DNA of 35,421 nt from Acidobacteriaceae bacterium (lineage in GTDB: Bacteria > Acidobacteriota > Terriglobia > Terriglobales > Acidobacteriaceae), in the NCBI GenBank assembly GCA_003165795.1, contig PMWW01000060.1, forward strand, positions 1 through 35,421, given 5' to 3'. Each line of letters opens with the position of its first letter. The first letter of the stretch is position 1. This document shows, one piece after another, positions 17,510 through 26,132 of this stretch. Both the position numbers and the translations under genes were made by a program. The notes under the pieces were generated by a model. It saw only the letters and a program-made list of their open reading frames with translations, was not told where the DNA came from and did no database searches.

Positions 17510-19918
17510 TTAGTTTGATGGTTCAATTTCGATCGCATAGTCCGTGCCCTGCCACTGGTTGTCCAGCGGCCAGTAAAAGGTGAAGCGCAACGGCGCCTTT
17601 TGCCCAGCCTCGATTTTCAGATCTACATACTCCAGCCTCAAAGCGGTCGGGATGGAACTGGTGTCCCGCGCAGTGTTCCACTCATCGTCACTCCAGTGCA
17701 TCATAAACGGCGATGACGCTACGATGCGCAGCAGAGTACCCGGCGCGATTTTGCGAATTTGGCGATTGATCTTCCATACTTCGATTGCCGTTCGCGGCCC
17801 GGCGTTGCCGTAGCGCTCTGTGACGGGACTGATATGGTCGAAGACCCGGTTATCGACCACCGAGCGCAGCAATTTGACATATTCGGCATGGGCCCACATT
17901 AACGGAATGACGGCGCCGGTGGCTTTGCCGAAGAACATATGTTCCTGGGGAATATCGGGCGCGTCCCAGATTTGTTCGGGAAACAATCCAACCCCGGTGG
18001 CGAAGGCTTCCACCGCCCGAAGATACAGATCGATGTTCCTGCCGGCCGCCAGTTCGTAAGTCGCGCGTTCCAGGGTCAGGAGCGGCCAGGCGTGACCCAC
18101 TCCCCATTTCTTAAAGGAAGTGCCATCGGCGCGCTGCCCGTATCCGTCGTGGTTATAGCGGCGCCAACACGGGCCGAATGGCGTATCGACCTTCAAAACC
18201 GCATCCACAACCCTCAACGAATCCTCGATCAGAGGATCGCCCGCGGGGCGTATACCGAAGCGGACGAGTTCCAGAAAGCCGGCATCAACAATCTGGTTGG
18301 CCGGATATTTGTAACGGTCTCCAGGGCGCTGGTTGGCAAGCAACAATTCGCCGCTGTCGGGATCCTCATCGCCGCATGCGCCTTCGCAGCTGACGGCGGG
18401 ATTGATGCGGACGTAGTGCCGCCGAATTCCGGGCACCAGGCTTCCCTGGTTGGTGACCGTCCATTTCTCGATGTGCGATTCCAGGAAGTCAGCGTAGGTC
18501 CGCAGAAAGTCGGCGGTGTGCTTGTCGCCGCGTGCTTCAATCATCTCGGCGGCGCAGACCAGTGCCGCGATGTTGCTAGCCAGCGTAGAAGGCGAGTATC
18601 CGCCCGCCTCTTCCCAACGCTCTTCAGCCGTAGCCGGACCTTTGCGGATGAGATAGGTGCAGGCGCGGAAAATGGTGACGTAGGGATCGAATTCGCCCAG
18701 GGCATTGGCTTTCCACAGACGCCAGGCCAGCAGGATGGGAAATGAGACTTCATCCAGTTGCACGCCGGTCCAGTAAGGCCGGCCGTCGATCCAGAAGTTC
18801 TGGTAGAAGCCGCCATCTTCGGCCTGCGCGATGGCCAGGTAGATCATGGCCCGCAGCGGAGTGGTGGTGTCGCCCGCCGCCATAAGGGCGCCGGCACAGT
18901 GCACCATGTCGCGCGTCCAGACCAGATGATATCCGCCCAGTTCGTCATCGCTTTTATCTTCGCCCCAGGGAATGCTCATGCTGGCGATCATGGCGCCGGG
19001 ATAAATCTTGTCTTCGTGTGCCAGCAGCAGGTTAATGCTGCGAGCGAAAAAGGAAGACGAGGTGGCCGAGACCTTTCCCTTGTTCACGTCGATCAACGCA
19101 AGCCGCTTCTTGGTCCGGCTCCACTGGTCCACGAAGCTCTTGACGTTATTGGCAAACGGAACACAGAGCGATTGAAACAGGGCGGCGCCCACGGCGTGAC
19201 GGCTCCGGCCGAACGCCACCCCGAGGGTGAATTCGCTGCCGTGATCGAGATCAATCTCCCCGGTGAGGGCGATATTCCCATCCCGAGCGCTGTCGTATTC
19301 CCAATCCATTTTCAAGTTGTGGGCCAGATCGGTCCAGCCGTCGCTGCTGCCTACATAACCGCAGGAAAGCTTGCGGAACTGGCCCTTCGTCCCGATCGCA
19401 AGATACGTGTTGTCACGATAGGCGAGCAGGAAGCTCCGCCCTTTGGCCTCAACGATCTCTCCATTGTTGTGCCAGCCTCCTATTTCCAGATGAGGGGCAC
19501 AGATGACATAAAGATGTAGCCGCCCCTGCCACTCGGGAGCCACGTTGAACTTGGTGTGGATCAGCAGGCAAGTCAAGTGCGGGTCGCCGATGATCTGCTT
19601 TTCGATGGAGTACCGGCCCTCGGGGTCGGTGTTGGTGATCTTGAAGCCCAGCGCGCCGGGGTCGATAAGCTCAATCTTGCTGGTGGTATTCCGGCGCTCG
19701 TCGTGAAAAAAAGTCTCCTCGTCGCTGACCAGAAATTGCAGATCGCGAATTTGCGGAGTATCGATGGTGGGATAGTAGACTTCGGTGTTCACCCCATTGG
19801 CCAGCGTGTACCACAGACGGCTGGAGACGGAATACGCCGTTCCCACCCCGTCTTTCGCGCCCCCCGTCCAGCGCGGTTCAATCCCCGGACCACCCGGGGC
19901 TGGATTCTTGCAGATCAC
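17510..19918 (-). CDS. Glucoamylase (glucan 1,4-alpha-glucosidase), GH15
   Basis: An 802-residue GH15 enzyme releasing glucose from the non-reducing ends of alpha-glucans. An N-terminal beta-sandwich (~1-270; GTAYSVSSRLWYTLANG, EVYYPTIDTPQIRDLQ) is followed by the (alpha/alpha)6 barrel. Barrel motifs are LVWTRDMVHCAGAL, the catalytic acid region EERWEEAGGYSP (Glu436/437) and the probable base in GLFPEQIWD (Glu648). No signal peptide is seen, so it may act on intracellular glycogen or maltodextrin. The start is a GTG with GGGAG about 7 nt upstream; the N-terminus PGGPGIEPRW matches relatives. It is the first gene of the leftward GH15-tkt-pgi-zwf run and so sets its promoter. The 254 bp before it hold no gene and no promoter I could identify with confidence. 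Confidence 0.93.
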   Translation of the reverse strand: MICKNPAPGGPGIEPRWTGGAKDGVGTAYSVSSRLWYTLANGVNTEVYYPTIDTPQIRDLQFLVSDEETFFHDERRNTTSKIELIDPGALGFKITNTDPEGRYSIEKQIIGDPHLTCLLIHTKFNVAPEWQGRLHLYVICAPHLEIGGWHNNGEIVEAKGRSFLLAYRDNTYLAIGTKGQFRKLSCGYVGSSDGWTDLAHNLKMDWEYDSARDGNIALTGEIDLDHGSEFTLGVAFGRSRHAVGAALFQSLCVPFANNVKSFVDQWSRTKKRLALIDVNKGKVSATSSSFFARSINLLLAHEDKIYPGAMIASMSIPWGEDKSDDELGGYHLVWTRDMVHCAGALMAAGDTTTPLRAMIYLAIAQAEDGGFYQNFWIDGRPYWTGVQLDEVSFPILLAWRLWKANALGEFDPYVTIFRACTYLIRKGPATAEERWEEAGGYSPSTLASNIAALVCAAEMIEARGDKHTADFLRTYADFLESHIEKWTVTNQGSLVPGIRRHYVRINPAVSCEGACGDEDPDSGELLLANQRPGDRYKYPANQIVDAGFLELVRFGIRPAGDPLIEDSLRVVDAVLKVDTPFGPCWRRYNHDGYGQRADGTSFKKWGVGHAWPLLTLERATYELAAGRNIDLYLRAVEAFATGVGLFPEQIWDAPDIPQEHMFFGKATGAVIPLMWAHAEYVKLLRSVVDNRVFDHISPVTERYGNAGPRTAIEVWKINRQIRKIAPGTLLRIVASSPFMMHWSDDEWNTARDTSSIPTALRLEYVDLKIEAGQKAPLRFTFYWPLDNQWQGTDYAIEIEPSN

Positions 19919-20172
19919 AGTGACGCTCCCTCACAAGGCACAAGGCAGATGATCGATTTTAAACTCGGAAGGCAGTCGCTGCCGAAGGCGTTCGCGACTT
20001 ATGCTAACAGTGATGCCCGCGGCCGCCATTACATCCGCCAAGCAGTATTTACCAAATAGTCCGGAAGCCGTCGCACATTTCAATGAATATTCCGTAAATC
20101 CCGGCGCCTGACCATATCCGGCGCGGGAACTTTCAAACCAGGGTTGTCTCCCAGGCCAGGCCCAAAAATCCG

Positions 20173-20598
20173 TCAGTGGGGCGCAACCGGCCGATAGATG
20201 AGGCCGATCACAATGCCGGCCACAGTCCATTCCACGAAGTAAGCCACCGCTTGTTCGAGGGTCAGTTTCAACCCGATGTTCAGGTTGACATAGTTGTGGA
20301 CCACAAAAGCGCAAACCGCGAAGACCCCGATCAGAGCACCGAAGCGCGCACCCTCGGCCACGCCGGAGCCACCTTGGTACAGCATGGCATAGATCACCGC
20401 AAGCGCCAGCATCGCCACGAACATGGCGGCCATCCCTGGCGCCATGAAGCTCTTCATTGTTTCCTGCGACCGGTACACGGCAGGGTATTTGAGAAACTCA
20501 TTCTTCAACGACGGGAAAAGGGCAAACGAGAGGCCCCCTAAGACAAAGTACGCCACGAATGCGCCCACCGCTGCCAGAACGATACGGCCGAGATTCAT
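20173..20598 (-). CDS. Small integral membrane protein of unknown function
   Basis: A 141-residue protein with four predicted membrane segments: about 4-25 (IVLAAVGAFVAYFVLGG), 50-72 (MAAMFVAMLALAVIYAML), 82-105 (FGALIGVFAVCAFVVHNYVN) and 115-136 (AVAYFVEWTVAGIVIGLIY). The ATG at 20598 is chosen because GGAAGG lies 8 nt upstream; a TTG five codons earlier has no such site. No catalytic motif is visible and I do not recognise the family securely; small DUF-type four-helix proteins look alike. It is a single gene, divergent from the RpiB-AraC gene across ~370 bp, and could be a target of that regulator (inference only). Confidence 0.7.
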   Translation of the reverse strand: MNLGRIVLAAVGAFVAYFVLGGLSFALFPSLKNEFLKYPAVYRSQETMKSFMAPGMAAMFVAMLALAVIYAMLYQGGSGVAEGARFGALIGVFAVCAFVVHNYVNLNIGLKLTLEQAVAYFVEWTVAGIVIGLIYRPVAPH

Positions 20599-20968
20599 TG
20601 GCAATCCTTCCAAATGACAGGTGGTCTACGGCCTCCGTCATCTGCCGGGAATCATGTTGGCTTCCATAGAAACGCTGGTCACATAGGTGTGCGGGCGTCT
20701 TCAAAAGTGTACCGCGAGCGTCAAATCGCGCACCTCCAAACCGGCTTAACAAAACTTAAACATCACAGTAGCGTAATTTGATAAGAATATGGAACTTCCC
20801 GCCTTATTATCATGAAACGCAACGAGAGTGGGGAAAAGACGTTCAAAGGTTCCTTCCTGGCGCCCTAGAAGCCGCATCACTGGCGGATGCATGGAAGCTT
20901 AAGTGTCAGGTATACGACGGAATTGCCCCCAGTGCCGACATCCAAAATCTGAAAGGGAGGACAAGCAA
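20599..20968. other. Divergent intergenic region, no gene seen
   Basis: 370 bp between the leftward membrane-protein gene and the rightward RpiB-AraC gene. It has an AT-rich stretch (20745-20815) with -10-like words such as TATTAT at 20805-20810, but no hexamer pair with correct spacing that I would assign with confidence. GGGAGG at 20955-20960, 8 nt before GTG 20969, fixes the start of the regulator. No clear inverted repeat that could serve as an AraC-type operator was found. Confidence 0.5.
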
Positions 20969-21751
20969 GTGCGAATCGCAATCGCTTCGGACGAAGCAGG
21001 GCATGATGCCAAGGAGCGGCTTGCCGCGAAACTGATCTCTATCGGGCACGAGGTGACCGATGCGGCACCGCCGGTGCCGGGGAAATCACGCTCCGACTAC
21101 GCCGAGCAAGTAGCTCTCGCCGTGCTACGCCACGATGCTGAACGGGGCATTATCGTGAGCAGCCGGGGGGTGGGCGCCGCGGTGGCCGCCAACCGCGTGC
21201 CCGGCGTTCGTGCCGCTCTGTGCGGTGACGCCTATTCCGCCCATTTGGGCGCCAAGGCCGAGGGCATGAACGTCCTGGTGTTGTCCCTGCATTCGCTGGT
21301 AGAGGAACAGGCCCACCAGGTCGTTGACGCCTACCTCGGCGCCACGCTCGCCCCCGTCGAGGTGGTGGGAGGATTGCCGCCGCGCCGCTTGCAGCGCGTC
21401 TTTTCGCATATCCGGGAGAACATCGCCCGCGACCTGACGGTGTCTGAACTGGCGCAAGTCGTGGGCATGAGTCAGTACTATTTCTCCAAGCTGTTCAAGA
21501 TGAGCACCGGTACTACGCCCCACCAGTACGTGATGCGGCAGCGAGTGGAGCGCGCCCAGGAACACCTGCGCGAGAGCCGAACTGCGCTCGCCGAAGTGGC
21601 GAGCCAGGTTGGATTCGAGACCCAAAGCCATTTCACCAGTGTCTTTCGCCGGCTGGCAGGTGCCACCCCCAAGCATTACCGCGAGATGCATCAGGCCAAT
21701 CCGCAAGTTCACGGCGAGCTGGAGCACCAGAAGTCCGCGACCGCAGCCTAG
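20969..21751 (+). CDS. RpiB-like sugar-phosphate domain fused to an AraC-type DNA-binding domain
   Basis: A 260-residue regulator starting at GTG with GGGAGG 8 nt upstream. Residues 1-~115 follow the RpiB/LacA-B isomerase fold: RIAIASDEAGHDAKERL, DYAEQVALAV and AAVAANRVPGVRAALCGDAYSA. The catalytic elements are changed. The nucleophilic Cys of the usual CGTGIG is Ser64 in SSRGVG, SDHAG has become SDEAG, and the His-Asn pair before the last strand is Ala97-Glu98. The domain is probably a sensor, not an enzyme. Residues ~139-240 are a complete AraC double helix-turn-helix (VSELAQVVGMSQYYFSKLFK; EVASQVGFETQSHFTSVFRR). The pentose-phosphate and glucoamylase genes lie 1-9 kb away, so a sugar-phosphate-responsive role is plausible but unproven. 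A hairpin terminator follows. Confidence 0.88.
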   Translation: MRIAIASDEAGHDAKERLAAKLISIGHEVTDAAPPVPGKSRSDYAEQVALAVLRHDAERGIIVSSRGVGAAVAANRVPGVRAALCGDAYSAHLGAKAEGMNVLVLSLHSLVEEQAHQVVDAYLGATLAPVEVVGGLPPRRLQRVFSHIRENIARDLTVSELAQVVGMSQYYFSKLFKMSTGTTPHQYVMRQRVERAQEHLRESRTALAEVASQVGFETQSHFTSVFRRLAGATPKHYREMHQANPQVHGELEHQKSATAA

Positions 21752-21786
21752 CTGCTAGGCTGTCGGCTAACGCATAACAAAACACG

Positions 21787-21806
21787 GGCGCGACCTCGGT
21801 CGCGCC
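21787..21806 (+). terminator. Probable terminator of the RpiB-AraC gene
   Basis: GGCGCGAC-CTCG-GTCGCGCC is a perfect 8-bp stem with a tetraloop, 35 bp after the stop, followed by tctctgtttgtt, a weak T-rich tract. It also lies downstream of the leftward RidA-like gene and may serve both. It has the size of the dispersed 20-nt hairpins found elsewhere here. Confidence 0.55.
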
Positions 21807-21858
21807 TCTCTGTTTGTTAGAAATGATCGCTCAATATGCTCAACGCCCTGCTCCGGCA

Positions 21859-22365
21859 TCAGACCTCGTGGAACCGTTGGCGGCGACGACGGCCGTCGCG
21901 TCCACCTCGATCATCATTCCCGGCCCATGCAAGCTGGCTGACATTCACGAGTGTATGCGCGGGCAAAACCATGCCACTCATCACTTCAGCCCAGCATTTG
22001 GCGTAATCCGGCCCATACCTCATATCCGTGACGTAGGTGGTCACCTTGACGATGTCCGCCATCGTGGCACCCTGCGTCGCCAGGATTTTCTTGATCTTGG
22101 CATACGCATATCGGCACTGCTTCGGAAAGTCACCCTGATACAAGATGGTTCCGGAGGTTGCATCCTCGGACCCCATGCCGGCAAGGTAAATGGTCTTGGC
22201 GGGCCCAGTGACGGTGACCGCGTCGGCGAAGATGTTCTTGCTCCAGACGCCGAACTTGGTCTGTTTCTGGAAGGCACCGGTCGTGGGCTCCGCCCGCTGG
22301 GCCTGGCTGACCGTCGATATCGCAATAAGAAAAGAAACGGCTAGAACTATCCTAAACGTCGGCAT
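21859..22365 (-). CDS. Exported RidA-family protein with a frameshifted C-terminus
   Basis: A YjgF/YER057c/UK114-family protein of about 168 residues with an N-terminal signal peptide ending near VSQAQ, so it is probably periplasmic. The core is typical: TIYLAGMGSEDATSGTILYQGDFPKQCRYAYAKI in two blocks, then ATMADIVKVTTYVTDM. The ATG at 22365 has GGAGGG 5 nt upstream. After PAHTLVNVSQLAW the present frame ends in an Arg/Gly-rich tail. Removing one G from the ggg run at 21924-21926 (plus strand ccc) restores the expected PGMMIEVDATAVVAANG, ending at TGA 21840. This is a mutation or a sequencing error. The Arg that defines the imine deaminase site of true RidA is His here, so enamine deaminase activity is doubtful. 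It follows the S46 peptidase gene by ~70 bp, same strand. Confidence 0.75.
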   Translation of the reverse strand: MPTFRIVLAVSFLIAISTVSQAQRAEPTTGAFQKQTKFGVWSKNIFADAVTVTGPAKTIYLAGMGSEDATSGTILYQGDFPKQCRYAYAKIKKILATQGATMADIVKVTTYVTDMRYGPDYAKCWAEVMSGMVLPAHTLVNVSQLAWAGNDDRGGRDGRRRRQRFHEV

Positions 22366-22433
22366 CACAGCCCTCCATGTTGTTTATCCGGAATTTCCTT
22401 TTTGATCTTGAAAACGGTCCCATAGTGAGAAAG

Positions 22434-24563
22434 CTACTGCTGCCGGGGCGTCGGCCTGTCCATTTTGGTATTGCTGTGTGGTCGCGTTGCGGTTGCATCC
22501 ATCCCCGTGATCTCGTTGACCAGCGCATCGGCATGATAGATCTGCTTTAGCGACTCGATAATTGCCCGCGAGTCCACTTCCACCGCGCGCGCCACCTTGT
22601 CGCTGTAGGCGAAATTCCACGCCAGCGATTCGATGTTGCCGTCGAAGATGATGCCCACTACTTCGCCTGCCTTGTTGATCACCGGACTGCCCGAGTTGCC
22701 TCCGATAATATCGGGCGTGGAGACGGTGTCGTACGGCGTCTTCAGGTTGATCGCCGACTTGTACTTCAGCCAGCTCTCTGGAAGCTGATACGGCGGTTTG
22801 CTCCCGTGCTGGGCGGCGTGCTCATAAGCTCCGCCCATGGTGGTGAACCAAGACACGTTTTTCCCATCCAGCTTGTAGCCTTCGATGGCGCCATAGCTCA
22901 GCCGTAGGGTGAACGTCGCATCGGGAGGAACGGACAAGCCCTTGTCGGCAAACAAGGCCTTGCCAATGCTTCCACCGCTGTTGCGCAAAACCGACTGCAC
23001 CTGATCTTCATCCTGATTGTGGACCGCGCGCGCATCGGGATCGACCTGACGCATCAAGATGATGAGGGGATCGGTGCTGGCGTCTACCGCAGCCTGGCCT
23101 CCGTCATAGAGCTGCTTGCGGAGGGCGACGTCCTCCAGCTTGGTCCCGTCGATCAGCTCTTTGGCGCGCTCGTCAGGCGACTTGCCGGCCAGCGCTTTCT
23201 GCACGCCAGCATCGCCGGCGCCCAGGACATCCTGCATTTCGCCCAGGCTTTCCGCCAGTTCCGCCCGCTCCAGCGATTTGTAAACGGGAGCGGTGGAAAA
23301 GAGTCGTTGCTCCAGCGTGGGCAGTTGAGAATCCTGAAAACCGCGGATGCGCTGATTGCTGGGCAGTTGTTTTTCCGCCGCGGCCCGCACGATGTCGCGA
23401 GCATAGTGCGCCAAGTCCCCGCGAAAGCCGCCTAGATTATCCAGATAGAACAGCGGTTTGTAGATTTGCTCTTGCACGTCGACCGCCTTCGCAATCTGCG
23501 CCCAGGGATCGCCGAACTCCTGTTTCCGTTGGGGATCGGAGCTTATGAATTGCTGCAGACTTTTTTCGTCAGCGGCCTTTTGCGCCATCAGGTCCTTGTC
23601 TTTCAGACCAGCTTCGTATCCGGTGACGGCCTTGAAGGAGTTTTGCAGGCCAAAGAAATCGCTCTGCGCCTGGCGCTCGTTCTCCGCCGATTGCGCACTG
23701 AACTTCTGCAACGCGTCGATGCGGCGAGTGTAGGAATTGAGCTGCAGCGGGTATTGATAGTCACGCAGAAATCCCAACTGGTCCATAGTGAGCAAGCGCC
23801 CGGTACGGCCCGGATGTCCGGGGACGAAGACCAGATCGCCTTGATTGGCGCCTGCGGGCGACCACTTCAGATAGTCGTGGATTTTGGCCGGCTCTCCGTT
23901 TTCATAAGCGCGGAAGAATGAGATGTCGAGATCGTAACGCGGATATTCAAAGTTGTCGGTATCGCCTCCGAAGAAAGCGATATCGAACTCCGGCGCGAAC
24001 ACCAGGCGCACGTCATCGTACTTCTTGTATTTGTACAGGTCGTACATGGCGCCCGAATAGAGAGTCACGACGTCGCAGCGCATGCCGTTGCCGGAGCATT
24101 CCTTTTCCAGCGATCCCATCTCTTCCCGTTGCGCTTTGCCGGCATCGGACATAGACATTCCCGGCTTTGCCGCTCCATTCACCTTGGCGGTGACGTCTTC
24201 AATATTCTCCAGTACCAGGAATTCCACGCCCGGACACTTGGCCTCCTCGGCCCGCGTCGGAGCATAGAAGCCGCTCTTCATATAATCCTTGCCACCGGTG
24301 GAAAGATCGTGAATACACTCTTGCGCGATGTGGTGATTGGTGAAGATCAGTCCGTCGGGAGAAACGAACGAAGACGAGCCATTCGGAGCCCGGGCGGAAG
24401 AAAGACGTACATGATCGAGCCACGCCTGATCAGGCGCGAAGCCATATTTGGCTTGGACTTTGTCCTTGGGAAAAGCGTTGAACAGCCACATGCCTTCGTC
24501 GGCATAGCTGAAACCGCTGAGGCATAAGGTAAGCAGGCACAGCCGAAGGACAACACGTTTCAT
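22434..24563 (-). CDS. S46-family dipeptidyl-peptidase (DPP7/DPP11-like)
   Basis: A 709-residue secreted serine peptidase that removes dipeptides from peptide N-termini. The signal peptide is MKRVVLRLCLLTLCLSGFSYA; mature features start with DEGMWLFNAFP. The catalytic His region is GSSSFVSPDGLIFTNHHIA (~62-80), and the Ser is in GGNSGSPVINKAGEVVGIIFDGN near the C-terminus. EFDIAFFGGDTDNFEYPRYDLD is the family block carrying the Asp. ATG 24563 is preferred because GGAGG lies 7 nt upstream; the frame is open another 90 codons, but that part is Arg/Pro-rich repeat DNA. A periplasmic role in peptide feeding is expected. It precedes the RidA-like gene and may share its transcript. Confidence 0.92.
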   Translation of the reverse strand: MKRVVLRLCLLTLCLSGFSYADEGMWLFNAFPKDKVQAKYGFAPDQAWLDHVRLSSARAPNGSSSFVSPDGLIFTNHHIAQECIHDLSTGGKDYMKSGFYAPTRAEEAKCPGVEFLVLENIEDVTAKVNGAAKPGMSMSDAGKAQREEMGSLEKECSGNGMRCDVVTLYSGAMYDLYKYKKYDDVRLVFAPEFDIAFFGGDTDNFEYPRYDLDISFFRAYENGEPAKIHDYLKWSPAGANQGDLVFVPGHPGRTGRLLTMDQLGFLRDYQYPLQLNSYTRRIDALQKFSAQSAENERQAQSDFFGLQNSFKAVTGYEAGLKDKDLMAQKAADEKSLQQFISSDPQRKQEFGDPWAQIAKAVDVQEQIYKPLFYLDNLGGFRGDLAHYARDIVRAAAEKQLPSNQRIRGFQDSQLPTLEQRLFSTAPVYKSLERAELAESLGEMQDVLGAGDAGVQKALAGKSPDERAKELIDGTKLEDVALRKQLYDGGQAAVDASTDPLIILMRQVDPDARAVHNQDEDQVQSVLRNSGGSIGKALFADKGLSVPPDATFTLRLSYGAIEGYKLDGKNVSWFTTMGGAYEHAAQHGSKPPYQLPESWLKYKSAINLKTPYDTVSTPDIIGGNSGSPVINKAGEVVGIIFDGNIESLAWNFAYSDKVARAVEVDSRAIIESLKQIYHADALVNEITGMDATATRPHSNTKMDRPTPRQQ

Positions 24564-25070
24564 CATGAGACCTCCGAACGCGAACCCGCCTGGGCGGGCC
24601 CGTCCGTTAGCGTTAGTTGGGTCCCGGCAAGGGAGCCTCCGAACCGAGTAAGCAAACTGTTGAGTGTAACTCCGGGAATAGGTGACGGGCAATGCGAGGG
24701 TGGGGATGGTTTGGGTACCGCCGCTGCGCGGCTCTCGCTTTGTGTCGCGTTGAAGCGGGGGCTTACGCCCCCGCCTAACATCATCTCGCCGCGTTGCGGC
24801 TGGGGGGTTTGCCGGGCTGGACTTGGTTCCCATGAGATTGTTGCCGTTGTTCCGAACAGCCTATGGGTTGCCGCTCTGCTGGTCGTGCGATTACCCCAGC
24901 CGCGCCGCGGCGGGATGGGGTTAGCCCGGCGCGTAAGCGGCGGGGGAGGAGAAGCAACCTACCCCAGCCGCAGAGCGGCGACACGTCTTTTCGCCATCAC
25001 AACCCGCAGAATGCAGATCGCCCCGAAGGTCAACTCCGGGGCGACCATTTGACTTTGGAGCGGCAACTTC
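24564..25070. repeat. Non-coding region with GC-rich hairpins and short palindromic repeats
   Basis: About 500 bp with no supportable gene. A perfect 8-bp hairpin with a TTAC loop lies at 24755-24774. Three copies of a CCCCAGCCGC-type word with adjoining GC palindromes lie at about 24786-24808 (inverted), 24893-24922 and 24961-24981. Any promoter for the S46 gene is not obvious. Confidence 0.5.
25018..25044 (-). terminator. Possible terminator of the DUF2911 gene
   Basis: TCGCCCCG and CGGGGCGA form a perfect 8-bp stem with an 11-nt loop, 26 bp after the stop of the leftward DUF2911 gene. There is no T tract on the minus strand, so intrinsic termination is uncertain. Confidence 0.4.
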
Positions 25071-26132
25071 CTACTTGTTGATGTCTTGCTGCGCTTGCAA
25101 CCGCTTGATCAGGCCCTCCACTCCCGATTTCGCCGGGTCGGGAGCCGCGGCCAGCGCCAGTTGCATCTGCTTGGTTGCATCCGGATAGTTGCCTGCTCCA
25201 CAGGCGATGCGAGCCAGGCCGGCATGCGACAACCAGTTGTCGGGATATTTCTGCGCCGTCGACTTGAAGACCGCGAAAGCCTCATTCTGCTTCCCCGCGC
25301 GCTGCAGTTGACGGCCATATCCATACAACTGCGGCGCCGTGCCCATGGTCAGCGCCTTGTCGCGCGCCGCCATGGCCTCGGTCTTTTGGCCCATGGCGTC
25401 GAGAATTCGCGACTTGGTCATCAGGTTTTCGAAGCGCTCTTCGTTGCCGATCGAATTGTCTTCATACTTGAGCGCTTCTTTCAGGTCCATCTTGTTATCG
25501 ATCATGTAGGTCGCCGCGTCGTCCCAGCCATCCCAGGTGTATTGCGACAGACCGCGCAACTGGCTATGCAGGCTGGCCTCGACCACTTCGTTTACGTTGA
25601 CCGACACCTTAAACGGCACCGCGACTTTGTCCCAGCTCATGGTGACCACGGCGGAGTCCGGCTGCAGTTGATCGAAGTCATAGATCAGGGCATTGTGCAG
25701 CTCGGTCGCCTGCGGCTTAACGGTCACGCGCAGCGCGTCCTCCTTCTCGTCATAACTGAAGCTTCCCCAGGCGGTGTGCATCTTGGAGAAGATCACCGTC
25801 CACTGATCTTCATTGGGGATCATGTGCAAGCCGTAGGTTCCGGCTTCCAGGGGTTTGCCCTCAATCATGACCGGATCAGGGAAGGTGATGAGGGTGTTCT
25901 CGTTGGCGCCGGCGCGCCACACTTCTCCGTAGGGCACCAGACCTCCCCAGACCTTGCGTCCGTTGATCAGCGGACGGTGATAAGTAATGGTGATGTCGGT
26001 GATTCCGATACGTTGGGTCACCTGGGCGCGCTGGCTTTGCCGGGGAAGGTTCAATTGAGTGGACTGGGCGCCGCCCAGGGTAGCAACCAACAAAGCGCAG
26101 GGAAGCAAAAGCAGGAAGCGAAGCTTGTGCAT
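25071..26132 (-). CDS. Exported DUF2911 protein with C-terminal TPR repeats
   Basis: A 353-residue protein with a clear signal peptide (hydrophobic run then LGGAQS). Residues ~25-175 are DUF2911: ITDITITYHRPLINGRKVWGGLVPYGEVWRAGANENT, in two blocks, then EAGTYGLHMIPNEDQWTVIFSK and YDEKEDALRVTVKP. The DUF2911 function is unknown; it is common in Bacteroidota and Acidobacteriota. Residues ~220-345 are helical TPR-like repeats (ERFENLMTKSRILDAMGQKTEAMAARDKAL in parts; YPDNWLSHAGLARIACGAGNYPDA), suggesting protein contacts in the periplasm. It is a single gene with a possible terminator downstream and an accessory island on its upstream side. Confidence 0.88.
   Translation of the reverse strand: MHKLRFLLLLPCALLVATLGGAQSTQLNLPRQSQRAQVTQRIGITDITITYHRPLINGRKVWGGLVPYGEVWRAGANENTLITFPDPVMIEGKPLEAGTYGLHMIPNEDQWTVIFSKMHTAWGSFSYDEKEDALRVTVKPQATELHNALIYDFDQLQPDSAVVTMSWDKVAVPFKVSVNVNEVVEASLHSQLRGLSQYTWDGWDDAATYMIDNKMDLKEALKYEDNSIGNEERFENLMTKSRILDAMGQKTEAMAARDKALTMGTAPQLYGYGRQLQRAGKQNEAFAVFKSTAQKYPDNWLSHAGLARIACGAGNYPDATKQMQLALAAAPDPAKSGVEGLIKRLQAQQDINK

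Noticed and set aside
24564-24833. An N-terminal extension of about 90 residues for the S46 peptidase
   Set aside because: The stretch is Arg/Pro-rich repeat DNA before a good signal peptide with GGAGG in front of ATG 24563.
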